DNA of 55,680 nucleotides from an uncultured Prevotella sp. (GCA_937898715.1 CALEKA010000054.1:1-55680), one strand, 5' to 3'. Shown: positions 41,956-50,463, counted from the first letter of the stretch. Notes: generated from the sequence alone by a model not told the origin. Numbers and translations are program-made.

Positions 41956-43278
41956 ATGCCTGTTCAAAGAAAGAAGAAACGCAAACTCAACTATAAGAAG
42001 ATAAAGGCCCTCATTGCCGTTGTGGCACTAATCGTTGTAGGCTATATGGCTTTTAAGCATGGCCGACAAGTTATTAAAGCAGACGCTGAAGCCGAATCCG
42101 TGCAGCCCCACTTAAACGATTCGCTTACCAATGCCATGTCGTCCTATGCTGGTACGGAGAAGATGGACGAGATTATCGAAAAGTATTTGAAACGGTGGGA
42201 GGTGAATGGTGCACAGTTGGCAGTTTCGCGCAATGATTCGTTGGTATTTGCCAAGGGTTATGGTTGGGCAGAAAAGGAAAAAGGTCAACGGATGGAGCCT
42301 TCCAACATCATGCGCATAGCCTCCGTATCAAAACTCGTTACGGCCGTGGGCATCATGAAACTTCAAGAGATGGGTAAGGTGCGGCTCGCAGATCACGTGT
42401 TTGGTCCACGAGGCATACTCAATGATACTGCTTATACCAACGCAATTCAAGACACGAAGTATCTCGATATCACCGTAGAACAACTCTTGCGCCATCAAGC
42501 AGGCTTCACCAACTATGCGGGTGATCCAATGTTCTCCACGCGCTATATCATGATGCAAAACCACCTCAGCACTCCGCCTACCAATCCCGAACTGCTACGC
42601 ATTGTGCTGAAGAAGCGACACTTGAGTTATCAACCTGGACAAGGACAAAAGTATTGCAACATTGGCTACATGCTTCTCTCGCTCATCATCGAGAAGCGCT
42701 CGGGCATGAGCTACGAAGCATTTATGCAGAAGTACGTGCTTCGTCCCGCAGGCTGTTACGATTTTCACATTGCTGGCAATTATTACAAAGATCGCCATCC
42801 TCGCGAAGTGAAGTACTATATGCACAAGGAAGCTGAGCCTATCGAAGAGTTTAATAATAGCGGACGTATGGTGGTGAAGTGTTACGGCGAGAACAACATT
42901 CCTCATCTGCTTGGCGCTGGCGCATGGTGTGCTTCGGCAGCAGAGTTGTGCCACTTCATCTCTGCCATAGATGGTGATCCACACTATCCCGATATCCTTT
43001 CTCCAAAGAGCGTGCAAGCCATGACGGAGGAAATGCCCAATCATAAATTCTCATTAGGGTGGAACTTCACTCCGAAAGATGGTCCATGGATTCGTACGGG
43101 TACGCTCTCAGGCACGAGTGCATTGGTTATGAAATTCCCCGACAACCAATGTTGGGTGTTCCTTACCAACACGAGCACGTGGAAAGGCCAGGGCTTCGCC
43201 AAAGATACAAAAGAACTGTTTGAACGGCTCCGCAAAGAATTCGGCGCAGAGCTTAAGCCACTGCCAGTCGTGTGGTAA
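41956..43278 (+). CDS. Serine hydrolase, beta-lactamase/PBP class C-like
   Basis: 440 residues. One N-terminal membrane segment (IKALIAVVALIVVGYMAF, about 16-33) anchors an extracytoplasmic domain. The SxxK motif is S123-V-S-K126 in MRIASVSKLV, and YxN is Y233-C-N235. The third motif is probably RTG in PWIRTGTLSG. This places it in the AmpC/D-Ala-D-Ala carboxypeptidase/esterase group; the true substrate is unknown. The gene is flanked on both sides by opposing arrays of the same short repeat (41757-41951, 43290-43527). Confidence 0.88.
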   Translation: MPVQRKKKRKLNYKKIKALIAVVALIVVGYMAFKHGRQVIKADAEAESVQPHLNDSLTNAMSSYAGTEKMDEIIEKYLKRWEVNGAQLAVSRNDSLVFAKGYGWAEKEKGQRMEPSNIMRIASVSKLVTAVGIMKLQEMGKVRLADHVFGPRGILNDTAYTNAIQDTKYLDITVEQLLRHQAGFTNYAGDPMFSTRYIMMQNHLSTPPTNPELLRIVLKKRHLSYQPGQGQKYCNIGYMLLSLIIEKRSGMSYEAFMQKYVLRPAGCYDFHIAGNYYKDRHPREVKYYMHKEAEPIEEFNNSGRMVVKCYGENNIPHLLGAGAWCASAAELCHFISAIDGDPHYPDILSPKSVQAMTEEMPNHKFSLGWNFTPKDGPWIRTGTLSGTSALVMKFPDNQCWVFLTNTSTWKGQGFAKDTKELFERLRKEFGAELKPLPVVW

Positions 43279-43289
43279 GGGGGGGCTTG

Positions 43290-43527
43290 AGGTAAGTTTT
43301 GAGGTTATAAGTTTGCTTCGCTCGGTTTGAAGTTTTAAGGTTATGAGGTTATAAAGATAGTTTGGAGTTTTGAGGTTATAAGGTTATAAAGATAGTTTGG
43401 AGTTTTGAGGTTATAAGGTTATAAAGTAAGTTTGGAGTTTTGAGGTAAGCTTAAACGTTTAGGGGAATAAGAAGTCGTAAGGTAACTTTATAACCTTATA
43501 ACCTCAAAACTCATAAACTTAAAACTA
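43290..43527. repeat. TTATAACCTC-family repeat array after the serine hydrolase
   Basis: Repeats of GTTTTGAGGTTATAAGGTTA form direct copies at about 43375-43445, followed by opposite-strand copies at about 43490-43525. This array mirrors the one upstream of the gene and fills nearly all of the 349-nt gap before thrS. Confidence 0.88.
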
Positions 43528-43566
43528 TAGCGAAACGCCCAAGTTGGATAAAAATTCGCTTTTTTC

Positions 43567-43597
43567 TTGGTCGTACTCTCGCTTTGCATTAACTTTG
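43567..43597 (+). promoter_or_regulatory. Promoter of thrS
   Basis: TTG (43567-43569), a 20-bp spacer and TAACTTTG (43590-43597). The spacer ends CTCTCGCTTTGCAT, resembling the cassette arrays. The leader is about 25 nt, too short for a T-box. Confidence 0.85.
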
Positions 43598-43627
43598 CGG
43601 CATCAAAAATAATAACACCAGTTTGTT

Positions 43628-45571
43628 ATGATCAAAATTACTTTCCCGGATGGCTCTGTACGCGAATATGAAAGCGGCGTAACGGGCCTCCAAATCGCAG
43701 AAAGCATCTCTCAGCGTTTGGCGCAAGAAGTGCTGGTATGCGGTGTAAATGGCGAAACGGTTGAACTCAATCGCCCCATTACCGAAGACGCTACTATCAA
43801 TCTCTATAAATGGGACGACGAAGAAGGCCAGCATGCCTTCTGGCACACCTCAGCTCACCTCATGGCAGAAGCCATGCAGGAACTTTGGCCTGGCACCCAG
43901 TTTGGTATCGGTCCGGCTATTGAGAATGGTTTCTACTATGATGTAATGCCTCCCGAAGGCGTAGCTATCAGCGAGACCGATTTCCCCAAGATTGAGAAGA
44001 AGATGCAAGAATTGGCTCAGAAGAAAGAGCCTCTTGTACGCAAAGAAATCTCTAAGGCTGATGCACTGAAGTTCTTCGCAGAACGCGGACAGACTTACAA
44101 GAACGAGTTGATTGAAGAACTTGAAGATGGTCATATCACCACCTATACTCAGGGTAACTATACCGACCTCTGCCGTGGCCCGCACTTGATGAGCACCGCT
44201 CCTATCAAGGCTGTCAAGGTGACTGCAGTAAGTTCTGCTTATTGGCGTGGCGATGAGAAGCGCCCCATGATGACTCGTGTATATGGTATCAGCTTCCCCA
44301 AGAAGAAACTCCTCGACGAGTATCTTCAGATGCTCAAAGAGGCAAAGCGTCGCGACCACCGCAAGATCGGTAAGGAAATGGAACTCTTCATGTTCTCCGA
44401 CCTCGTAGGTAAAGGTCTGCCAATGTGGCTTCCGAAGGGTACGCAGCTCCGTCTGCGCTTGGAAGACTTCTTGAAGAAGATTCAGAAGTGCTACGGTTAT
44501 CAGCAGGTGATGACGCCTCACATTGGTTCTAAGAACCTTTACGTCACTTCAGGCCACTATGCTAAGTATGGTAAGGACTCATTCCAGCCCATTCATACTC
44601 CCGAAGAAGGCGAAGAGTACATGCTGAAACCAATGAACTGCCCTCACCACTGCGCTATCTTTGCATGGCGTCCGCGTTCTTATAAGGAATTGCCCTTCCG
44701 CTGCGCAGAGTTCGGTACCGTTTACCGTTACGAACAGAGCGGTGAGCTCCACGGACTGACGCGTGTGCGTGGCTTTACTCAAGACGATGCTCATATCTTC
44801 TGTGCTCCTGAGCAGGTAAAGGATGAGTTCCTCCGCGTGATGGATATCATTATGATTATCTTCAGAGCACTGAAGTTTGACAAGTTCGAAGCTCAGATCT
44901 CACTCCGCGATAAGGTACATCGTGAGAAGTACATCGGTTCGGAAGAAAACTGGGAGCGTGCCGAGCAGGCTATTATCGAAGCTTGCGAAGAAAAGGGACT
45001 TCCTGCTCATATCGAGTATGGCGAAGCAGCCTTCTATGGTCCAAAACTCGACTTTATGGTGAAGGATGCCCTCGGTCGTCGTTGGCAGTTGGGTACAATT
45101 CAGGTAGACTACAATCTGCCCGAACGCTTCCAACTCGAATATACGGGTGCCGACAACCAAAAGCATCGTCCAGTAATGATTCACCGTGCTCCGTTCGGCT
45201 CTATGGAACGCTTCGTAGCTGTACTCATCGAACACACAGCAGGTCATTTCCCCCTCTGGCTTACTCCTGACCAGGTGGCAGTATTGCCTATCTCTGACAA
45301 GTTTAACGACTATGCTCAGAAGGTCAGCGAAGAACTCAATGCCCAGGACGTACGTGCCTATGTTGACGATCGTTCAGAGAAGATTGGTCGTAAGATCCGT
45401 GATAACGAAATGAAGCATGTGCCTTATCTCCTCGTTGTAGGTGAGAAGGAAGCAGCCAATGGTACTGTAGCTGTGCGTAAGCAGGGCGAAGGCGACCAAG
45501 GTACACTTACGATTGCTGAATTCGCTAAGAAGATCAACGATGAAGTGGCCGAAATGACTAAGGATTACTAA
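43628..45571 (+). CDS. thrS: Threonyl-tRNA synthetase
   Basis: 647 residues, the normal bacterial length. TGS domain (1-62), editing domain (about 63-225, with HTSAHLMAEAM), class II catalytic core (KPMNCPHHCAIF, motif 2 FRCAEFGTVYRYEQSGELHG, motif 3 HRAPFGSMERFVAVLIEH) and anticodon-binding domain (about 545-647). It charges tRNA-Thr. It has its own promoter and terminator; no leader peptide or T-box is visible. Confidence 0.97.
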   Translation: MIKITFPDGSVREYESGVTGLQIAESISQRLAQEVLVCGVNGETVELNRPITEDATINLYKWDDEEGQHAFWHTSAHLMAEAMQELWPGTQFGIGPAIENGFYYDVMPPEGVAISETDFPKIEKKMQELAQKKEPLVRKEISKADALKFFAERGQTYKNELIEELEDGHITTYTQGNYTDLCRGPHLMSTAPIKAVKVTAVSSAYWRGDEKRPMMTRVYGISFPKKKLLDEYLQMLKEAKRRDHRKIGKEMELFMFSDLVGKGLPMWLPKGTQLRLRLEDFLKKIQKCYGYQQVMTPHIGSKNLYVTSGHYAKYGKDSFQPIHTPEEGEEYMLKPMNCPHHCAIFAWRPRSYKELPFRCAEFGTVYRYEQSGELHGLTRVRGFTQDDAHIFCAPEQVKDEFLRVMDIIMIIFRALKFDKFEAQISLRDKVHREKYIGSEENWERAEQAIIEACEEKGLPAHIEYGEAAFYGPKLDFMVKDALGRRWQLGTIQVDYNLPERFQLEYTGADNQKHRPVMIHRAPFGSMERFVAVLIEHTAGHFPLWLTPDQVAVLPISDKFNDYAQKVSEELNAQDVRAYVDDRSEKIGRKIRDNEMKHVPYLLVVGEKEAANGTVAVRKQGEGDQGTLTIAEFAKKINDEVAEMTKDY

Positions 45572-45601
45572 ATTCAGGCTTAATTAAGCAGTATTGATAA
45601 C

Positions 45602-45638
45602 AAGGGAATTGCAACGCAATGTTGTAATTCCCTTTCTT
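45602..45638 (+). terminator. Intrinsic terminator after thrS
   Basis: AAGGGAATTgCAAC pairs with GTTGtAATTCCCTT, followed by TCTTCTT. Confidence 0.85.
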
Positions 45639-45750
45639 CTTAGGAGGCGGCTTAGGGATAAGTATTCTTCAATATGATGGAAAGTCATGATTTTTCAAGT
45701 GAAAAAGCGTGATTAATCGCACGAAATGTTTCAAAAAATTACTGATTCTC

Positions 45751-45781
45751 TTTGCCTTTCAAAAAAGATGGCGTAAATTTG
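45751..45781 (+). promoter_or_regulatory. Promoter of the infC-rpmI-rplT operon
   Basis: TTTG (45751-45754), a 19-bp spacer and TAAATTTG (45774-45781). The predicted leader is about 115 nt. Confidence 0.85.
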
Positions 45782-45798
45782 CAGCCGATTAAATAAAA

Positions 45799-45861
45799 GT
45801 TGAACGCTCGAGAGCTTGAAACTACTCGCCGAAAAGCTATAAGCGAGGAGGCGGAGACAAC
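45799..45861 (+). promoter_or_regulatory. Candidate structured leader of infC-rpmI-rplT
   Basis: GTTG (45799-45802) can close with CAAC (45858-45861). CTCGC/GCGAG (45825-45829, 45843-45847) forms a hairpin whose loop contains AAGCT, complementary to AGCTT at 45813-45817, so a pseudoknot is possible. Ribosomal protein L20 represses this operon through an RNA pseudoknot in E. coli, and a conserved leader RNA has been reported in Bacteroidales. Whether this one belongs to such a class is untested. Confidence 0.4.
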
Positions 45862-45902
45862 TCTTGAACTCTTGAACAAACAAACTCAATACAACACATT
45901 TA

Positions 45903-46595
45903 ATGCCAGCACCGCAGAAGAATAATCGCCGCGACCGCAACAATAATAAGCCACAACATCGTATTAACGAGCAGATTCGCTACCGCGAAGTACGTATCGT
46001 GGGTGACGATGTGGAATCAGAAGTAATGCCTACGCGCCAAGCCATTCAGCTTGCACAGCAGAAAGGCGTTGACCTTGTAGAAATATCACCCAATGCCGTG
46101 CCCCCCGTATGCCGACTCATCAACTACTCCAAGTTCCTCTATCAACAGAAGAAGCGTCAGAAAGAGTTGAAGGCAAAGCAGGTAAAGATTGAAGTGAAAG
46201 AAATTCGCTTCGGCCCTCAGACCGATGAGCATGACTACAACTTCAAACTGAAGCACGCCAAGGAATTCCTCTCTGAAGGTGATAAGGTGAAGGCTTACGT
46301 GTTCTTCCGTGGTCGCTCAATCCTTTTCAAAGAGCAGGGTGAAGTGCTTTTGCTTCGTTTCGCCAACGATCTCGAAGAGTATGGCAAGGTAGAGCAGATG
46401 CCTGTGCTCGAAGGTAAGCGTATGATTCTCTTCATCGCTCCTAAGAAGACGGGCGCTCCCAAGAAAGTTGCAGAAGTTGCGTCGGAAGCCAATTCTGCTG
46501 ACGAAGCTGCTCCCGCAAAACCAGCTAAGAAAGCTCCTCAAGTAAAGGCTAAGAAAGAATACACTGGTCCCTTCGTTGAAGGCGAGGAATTCTAA
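45903..46595 (+). CDS. infC: Translation initiation factor IF-3
   Basis: 230 residues; the core (about 20-180) is standard, with RYREVRIVGDD, KGVDLVEISPNA, PPVCRLINYSKFLYQ and KEIRFGPQTDEHDYNFK. The C-terminal 50 residues are an extra Ala/Lys/Pro-rich tail, as in other Bacteroidota. The start codon is an ordinary ATG, not the rare AUU by which E. coli IF-3 controls itself, so any autoregulation here must work differently. It is followed by rpmI and rplT. Confidence 0.96.
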   Translation: MPAPQKNNRRDRNNNKPQHRINEQIRYREVRIVGDDVESEVMPTRQAIQLAQQKGVDLVEISPNAVPPVCRLINYSKFLYQQKKRQKELKAKQVKIEVKEIRFGPQTDEHDYNFKLKHAKEFLSEGDKVKAYVFFRGRSILFKEQGEVLLLRFANDLEEYGKVEQMPVLEGKRMILFIAPKKTGAPKKVAEVASEANSADEAAPAKPAKKAPQVKAKKEYTGPFVEGEEF

Positions 46596-46687
46596 AGATT
46601 TCTATTCCTATATAGAAAAGCTTGCGCGCTGCGTTCGGTATCTCACGTAGCCGCAGTGATATATTAACAATTAAACAACAAAAGAAA

Positions 46688-46885
46688 ATGCCAAAAGTTA
46701 AGACTAACTCTGGTGCCAAGAAGCGTTTCACGCTCACCGGAACAGGTAAGATTAAGAGACGTCACGCTTACCACAGTCACATTCTGACTAAGAAGACTAA
46801 GAAGCAGAAGCGTAACCTCGACCATGTAGCTATCGTTGACGGTACTAACACGCGTCAGGTTCGTGAACTCCTCTGCCTCCGCTAA
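46688..46885 (+). CDS. rpmI: 50S ribosomal protein L35
   Basis: 65 residues, very basic, starting MPKVKTNSGAKKRF, with TGTGKIKRRHAYHSH as in the family. The frame is open from 46622, but the conserved start is 46688. It lies in the classical infC-rpmI-rplT order. Confidence 0.97.
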   Translation: MPKVKTNSGAKKRFTLTGTGKIKRRHAYHSHILTKKTKKQKRNLDHVAIVDGTNTRQVRELLCLR

Positions 46886-47027
46886 TCTCTTATCGGAATT
46901 GCACTGCAACAGAGCAACACGAAACTTTTCAATCTCACACATTAAAGTCTAACCGGATGTTTAGCTTTCCAAGTTCGCCTCTAATCATTCAATCGGGCGG
47001 CGCTAACCTCCAAAATGTAACAACAAA

Positions 47028-47372
47028 ATGCCAAGATCAGTAAATCACGTAGCTTCAAGAGCTAAGCGTAAGAGAATCCTTAAACTCACCCGCGGTTACT
47101 ATGGTGCCCGCAAGAACGTTTGGACCGTTGCCAAGAATACTTGGGAAAAGGGTCTGACCTACGCCTTCCGCGATCGTCGCAACAAGAAGCGCAACTTCCG
47201 CGCTCTTTGGATTCAGCGTATCAACGCTGCAGCACGCCTCGAGGGCCTTTCTTACTCTCAGCTCATGGGTGGACTTCACAAGGCTGGTATCGAGATCAAC
47301 CGCAAGGTGCTCGCTGACCTCGCTGTGAATAACCCTCAGGCTTTCAAAGCCATCGTTGAAAAGGCTAAGTAA
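47028..47372 (+). CDS. rplT: 50S ribosomal protein L20
   Basis: 114 residues starting MPRSVNHVASRAKRKRILK, then RGYYGARKNVWTVAKN and NAAARLEGLSYSQLMGGL. The protein organises 23S rRNA early in 50S assembly. Normal length; last gene of the operon, with a terminator 24 nt downstream. A 142-nt gap separates it from rpmI. Confidence 0.98.
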   Translation: MPRSVNHVASRAKRKRILKLTRGYYGARKNVWTVAKNTWEKGLTYAFRDRRNKKRNFRALWIQRINAAARLEGLSYSQLMGGLHKAGIEINRKVLADLAVNNPQAFKAIVEKAK

Positions 47373-47395
47373 ACAAAAGCCCAAATAAACATCAC

Positions 47396-47429
47396 AAGGA
47401 GAATGTCTGTATAGATGTTCTCCTTTTTC
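47396..47429 (+). terminator. Intrinsic terminator after rplT
   Basis: AAGGAGAA pairs with TTCTCCTT with a small inner stem, followed by TTTCT. Confidence 0.82.
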
Positions 47430-47483
47430 TATATATGTTGTAGAGGAACGAAGTAGACGAAAAACAAGTTTCCTCTTGTTATT

Positions 47484-47833
47484 GCAAGTTAGGCTGCGGC
47501 TCGGAAGTACAAAGAAAAAGCAAGCTTTCTCTTTTGGTATTGCGTTCGGTATGCACTAACTTTTGCTTTGCGCAAGTTAGGCTGCGGCTCGGAAGTACAA
47601 AGAAAAAGCAAGCTTTCTCTTTGCACTTCTCTCACCTTGCACTAACTTTCACTTCGTGCAAGTTAGGCTGCACCTCAGCAATACAAAGTAAAAAGCAAGC
47701 TTTTTCCTTTGGTATTGCGTTCGGTTTGCACTAACTTTTGCTTTGCGCAAGTTAGGCTGCGGCTCGGAAGTACAAAGAAAAAGCAAGCTTTCTCTTTGCA
47801 CTTCTCTCACCTTGCACTAACTTTGCACCCTAT
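47484..47833 (+). repeat. Four tandem copies of an ~87-bp promoter-like cassette
   Basis: Units starting GCAAGTTAGGCTGCGGCTCG begin at 47484, 47572, 47658 and 47746. Each ends with a promoter-like segment: TTTG or TTTTG, about 19-20 bp, TAACTTT. CTAACTT/AAGTTAG forms a hairpin across unit borders, and a GCAAGC-centred AAAG/CTTT stem lies inside. The last unit's promoter reads straight into the DUF5063 gene. The AGGCTRCGGCTCGG core is shared with the 73-bp units at 16923-17099. Confidence 0.92.
47795..47825 (+). promoter_or_regulatory. Promoter of the DUF5063-exonuclease-rlmI cluster
   Basis: TTTG (47795-47798), a 19-bp spacer and TAACTTTG (47818-47825), the final copy in the cassette array. 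The ATG at 47834 would lie only about 3-5 nt after the transcription start. Confidence 0.82.
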
Positions 47834-48349
47834 ATGAACGAAGATAACTATTTGTACTCGCAATCAGTGCTCGACTTTATCACAGTGAGCACGGAATTTT
47901 GTAAATATTTGGAACAAAGTGAGGGTAAGGAATTGGATGATTTCTTACACGTGATGCGCGGTCTGCTTCCAATGATCTATCTGAAGGCTTCTATGCTTGG
48001 TGATGTGCCAGAACAGCCTGGATGGGTAGAGAAGAAGTTGACAGAAGCTGATTATGACTACGTGCGCGGATGTGTGGCTCGTATCTTGGGGGAGAAAGAT
48101 GACTTCCTCGATGTGTTTGTAGAGGACTTTAAATATTCCGAACACCCTGTGCTCTGTACAATCAGCGAGAACTTAGCTGACGTGTATCAGCAACTCAGAG
48201 AATTAGTTGAAGCATTTCGTGAGGGCTACGAGGAATCTATGCAAGTGGCGCTCTATGAGGCTATGGAAGAGTTTGACCTGCAGTGGGGACAAAAGCTTCT
48301 GAATGCTTTGCGTGCTATTCACGACGTCTACCTTTCTGTGAAAGGTTGA
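47834..48349 (+). CDS. DUF5063 family protein
   Basis: 171 residues, acidic and helical, without signal peptide or membrane segment. It resembles the Bacteroidota DUF5063 proteins, whose function is unknown. Features visible are LYSQSVLDFITVSTEFCKYL at the N-terminus, LPMIYLKASML, and a final helix AMEEFDLQWGQKLLNALRAI. It begins a cluster with an RNase D-like exonuclease and an rRNA methyltransferase, which hints at an RNA-related role, but this is inference from position. Confidence 0.75.
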   Translation: MNEDNYLYSQSVLDFITVSTEFCKYLEQSEGKELDDFLHVMRGLLPMIYLKASMLGDVPEQPGWVEKKLTEADYDYVRGCVARILGEKDDFLDVFVEDFKYSEHPVLCTISENLADVYQQLRELVEAFREGYEESMQVALYEAMEEFDLQWGQKLLNALRAIHDVYLSVKG

Positions 48350-48407
48350 TCTTCAACTCGCAATTTGAAGGAATTGCCTATAACTTATCATTCCAATCCA
48401 TAATAAG

Positions 48408-49049
48408 GTGCGCCAGTTATTTATAAAAACCAGCAAATCATTCATATCTCCCCTTCCGCGCTTTGCATTCCAAGGGAGAATCTACGTAATAAAGAGTGAA
48501 AGCGAAGCCATAAGGGCGGTAGAGGTGCTTCGCCAATCGCCTATCTTGGGCATCGACACCGAGACGCGTCCTTCATTTCGCAAGGGAGAAAGTCATAAAG
48601 TGGCTCTTCTGCAAGTGGCCAATGAGGAGTTGTGCTTCTTATTCCGCTTGAACGAAACGGGCTTCTTGCCTTGTCTTTCGCAGCTTATGGCAGACAAAAG
48701 CGTGCTCAAGGTCGGCCTCTCCCTGAAAGACGATTTCTTGATGCTTCGCCGTCGAGATGCTTCGTTCGTTCCCGGCGGATATATCGATCTGCAAGACTAT
48801 GCGAAGCAGATGGGCATACTCGATATGAGTCTGCAGAAACTCTATGCCAACGTGTTCCATATGCGTATATCTAAGTCGGCTCAGCTCTCCAATTGGGAGG
48901 CCGATACACTCACGGAGTCGCAAAAAGTATATGCCGCGACCGATGCCTACACTTGTATACAGCTTTATAACGAACTGAAAACGCTTAAGGATTCGCGTAA
49001 CTTCCAACTCATAGAATCAGAACCCGTACAATCCCCCAATCAGCAATGA
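48408..49049 (+). CDS. 3'-5' exonuclease domain protein (RNase D/WRN-like), GTG start
   Basis: 213 residues. DEDD motifs are present: Exo I GIDTETRPSF, Exo II around VGLSLKDDFLML and Exo III YAATDAYTCIQLY, with LQKLYANVF and KSAQLSNWEAD between. It trims RNA or DNA 3' ends; the substrate is not known. No ATG is available before the first motif. The frame begins GTG at 48408, preceded by AAG, and that start places the N-terminus where relatives begin, so GTG is called. It overlaps rlmI by ATGA. Confidence 0.9.
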   Translation: MRQLFIKTSKSFISPLPRFAFQGRIYVIKSESEAIRAVEVLRQSPILGIDTETRPSFRKGESHKVALLQVANEELCFLFRLNETGFLPCLSQLMADKSVLKVGLSLKDDFLMLRRRDASFVPGGYIDLQDYAKQMGILDMSLQKLYANVFHMRISKSAQLSNWEADTLTESQKVYAATDAYTCIQLYNELKTLKDSRNFQLIESEPVQSPNQQ

Positions 49050-50290
49050 AATATTCTAACAAGAAAGCTTCGCACGAGATGAAGCATATCGATGCTCCAT
49101 ATGTGGGCGGCATCACAACAATTTTTCTGCGTAGAGGCAAGAGCGAAAGTCTTAAGCGTTTCCATCCTTGGGTGTTCTCAGGAGCTATTGCAGGTGCTAA
49201 TGGTCCCTTAAATGAAGGCGATATTGTGCGCGTATTGTCCTTTGAAGATGAACTCATGGGCTATGGCCACTATCAGATAGGATCTATCGCCGTGCGTATG
49301 CTTACCTTCGAAGACGAACCGATCAATCATGATTTTTGGCAACGTCGTCTGTTCGAAGCATTCCGTTTGCGTAAGGCTCTCCAGCTTACAGGTCGTGAGG
49401 ACAATGACATCTATCGCCTTGTTCATGGTGAGGGCGATCGTTTGCCTGGTCTCGTAATCGATGTGTATGGACGTACGGCTGTGATGCAAGCTCACTCTGT
49501 GGGAATGCACGTATGTCGTGAGGAAATAGCCGACGCATTGATTGCAGCTTCCGATGGATTGATAGACAATGTATATTATAAGTCGGAAACGACGCTTCCC
49601 TTTAAGGCCGATCTGCATCAAGAGAATGGTTTCTTGCGCGGACACGACGAGGGCAATGTGGCTACCGAGAACGGACTAAAATTTCATATTGATTGGCTGC
49701 GTGGTCAGAAGACAGGCTTCTTTGTAGACCAACGTGAAAATCGCTCTCTGCTCGAGCATTATGCCAAGGGACGCAATGTGCTCAATATGTTTTGCTATAC
49801 TGGAGGCTTCAGTGTATACGCCATGCGAGGTGGAGCTAACCTCGTTCACTCGGTAGACTCTTCAGCCAAGGCTATCGACCTTACGCGTGCTAATGCGGAG
49901 ATGAACTTCCCTGGCGACAAGCGTCACGAAGCCTTTGCGGAAGATGCTTTCAAGTTTTTAGAACAAGCGGGTAGTAACTACGACCTCATTGTGCTTGATC
50001 CGCCTGCCTTTGCCAAGCATAAGGATGCGCTTCAGCGTGCATTGAAGGGCTATACGCGTCTTAATGCTATTGCTTTTCGTAAGATTAAGCCCGGTGGCAT
50101 CATCTTTACTTTCAGCTGCTCGCAGGCGGTCAACAAGGATCAATTCCGCTTGGCTGTATTTACAGCAGCAGCGCAGAGTGGACGCCACGTACGCATTCTT
50201 CATCAGCTCCATCAGCCAGCTGATCATCCCATCAATATCTATCATCCCGAGGGAGAGTACTTGAAGGGACTTGTGCTTGAGGTGGAATAA
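49046..50290 (+). CDS. rlmI: 23S rRNA m5C methyltransferase, RlmI-like
   Basis: 414 residues. A PUA domain (about 20-100: LKRFHPWVFSGAIAG, VRVLSFEDELMGYGHY) precedes an EEHEE middle domain and a Rossmann methyltransferase (about 210-414) with KTGFFVDQRENRSLL, NMFCYTGGFSVYA, DLIVLDPPAFAK and FTFSCSQAV (the Cys-containing motif). RlmI methylates C1962 of 23S rRNA in E. coli. Start 49046 gives an ATGA overlap with the exonuclease gene, so the two are translationally coupled. Confidence 0.9.
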   Translation: MKYSNKKASHEMKHIDAPYVGGITTIFLRRGKSESLKRFHPWVFSGAIAGANGPLNEGDIVRVLSFEDELMGYGHYQIGSIAVRMLTFEDEPINHDFWQRRLFEAFRLRKALQLTGREDNDIYRLVHGEGDRLPGLVIDVYGRTAVMQAHSVGMHVCREEIADALIAASDGLIDNVYYKSETTLPFKADLHQENGFLRGHDEGNVATENGLKFHIDWLRGQKTGFFVDQRENRSLLEHYAKGRNVLNMFCYTGGFSVYAMRGGANLVHSVDSSAKAIDLTRANAEMNFPGDKRHEAFAEDAFKFLEQAGSNYDLIVLDPPAFAKHKDALQRALKGYTRLNAIAFRKIKPGGIIFTFSCSQAVNKDQFRLAVFTAAAQSGRHVRILHQLHQPADHPINIYHPEGEYLKGLVLEVE

Positions 50291-50307
50291 TAGGACTATG
50301 TAAAACA

Positions 50308-50396
50308 AAGTATTAAGTATAAAGTATTAAGTATTACATGCGGGCTGAAAGGCTATCAACCAGAATGTAATACTTAATACTTTATACTTAATACTT
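50308..50396. terminator. 32-bp perfect inverted repeat between convergent rlmI and tyrA
   Basis: Arms 50308-50339 and 50365-50396 are perfect complements of the AAGTATTAAGTATAAAGTAT type, around a 25-nt loop starting GCGGGCTGAAAGG. Further TTTATACTTAATACTT copies run on to 50411. Its place between convergent genes suits a two-way terminator, although it lacks T-runs. The left arm is identical to 18629-18660. Confidence 0.7.
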
Positions 50397-50463
50397 TATA
50401 CTTAATACTTCTCCCAAGGGAAATGTATTACTTGTTACTTATTACTTATTACTTGGGAAAAGT

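Noticed and set aside
43598..43627. T-box or leader peptide before thrS
   Set aside because: The predicted leader is only about 25-30 nt, too short for a T-box, and contains no Thr-rich frame.
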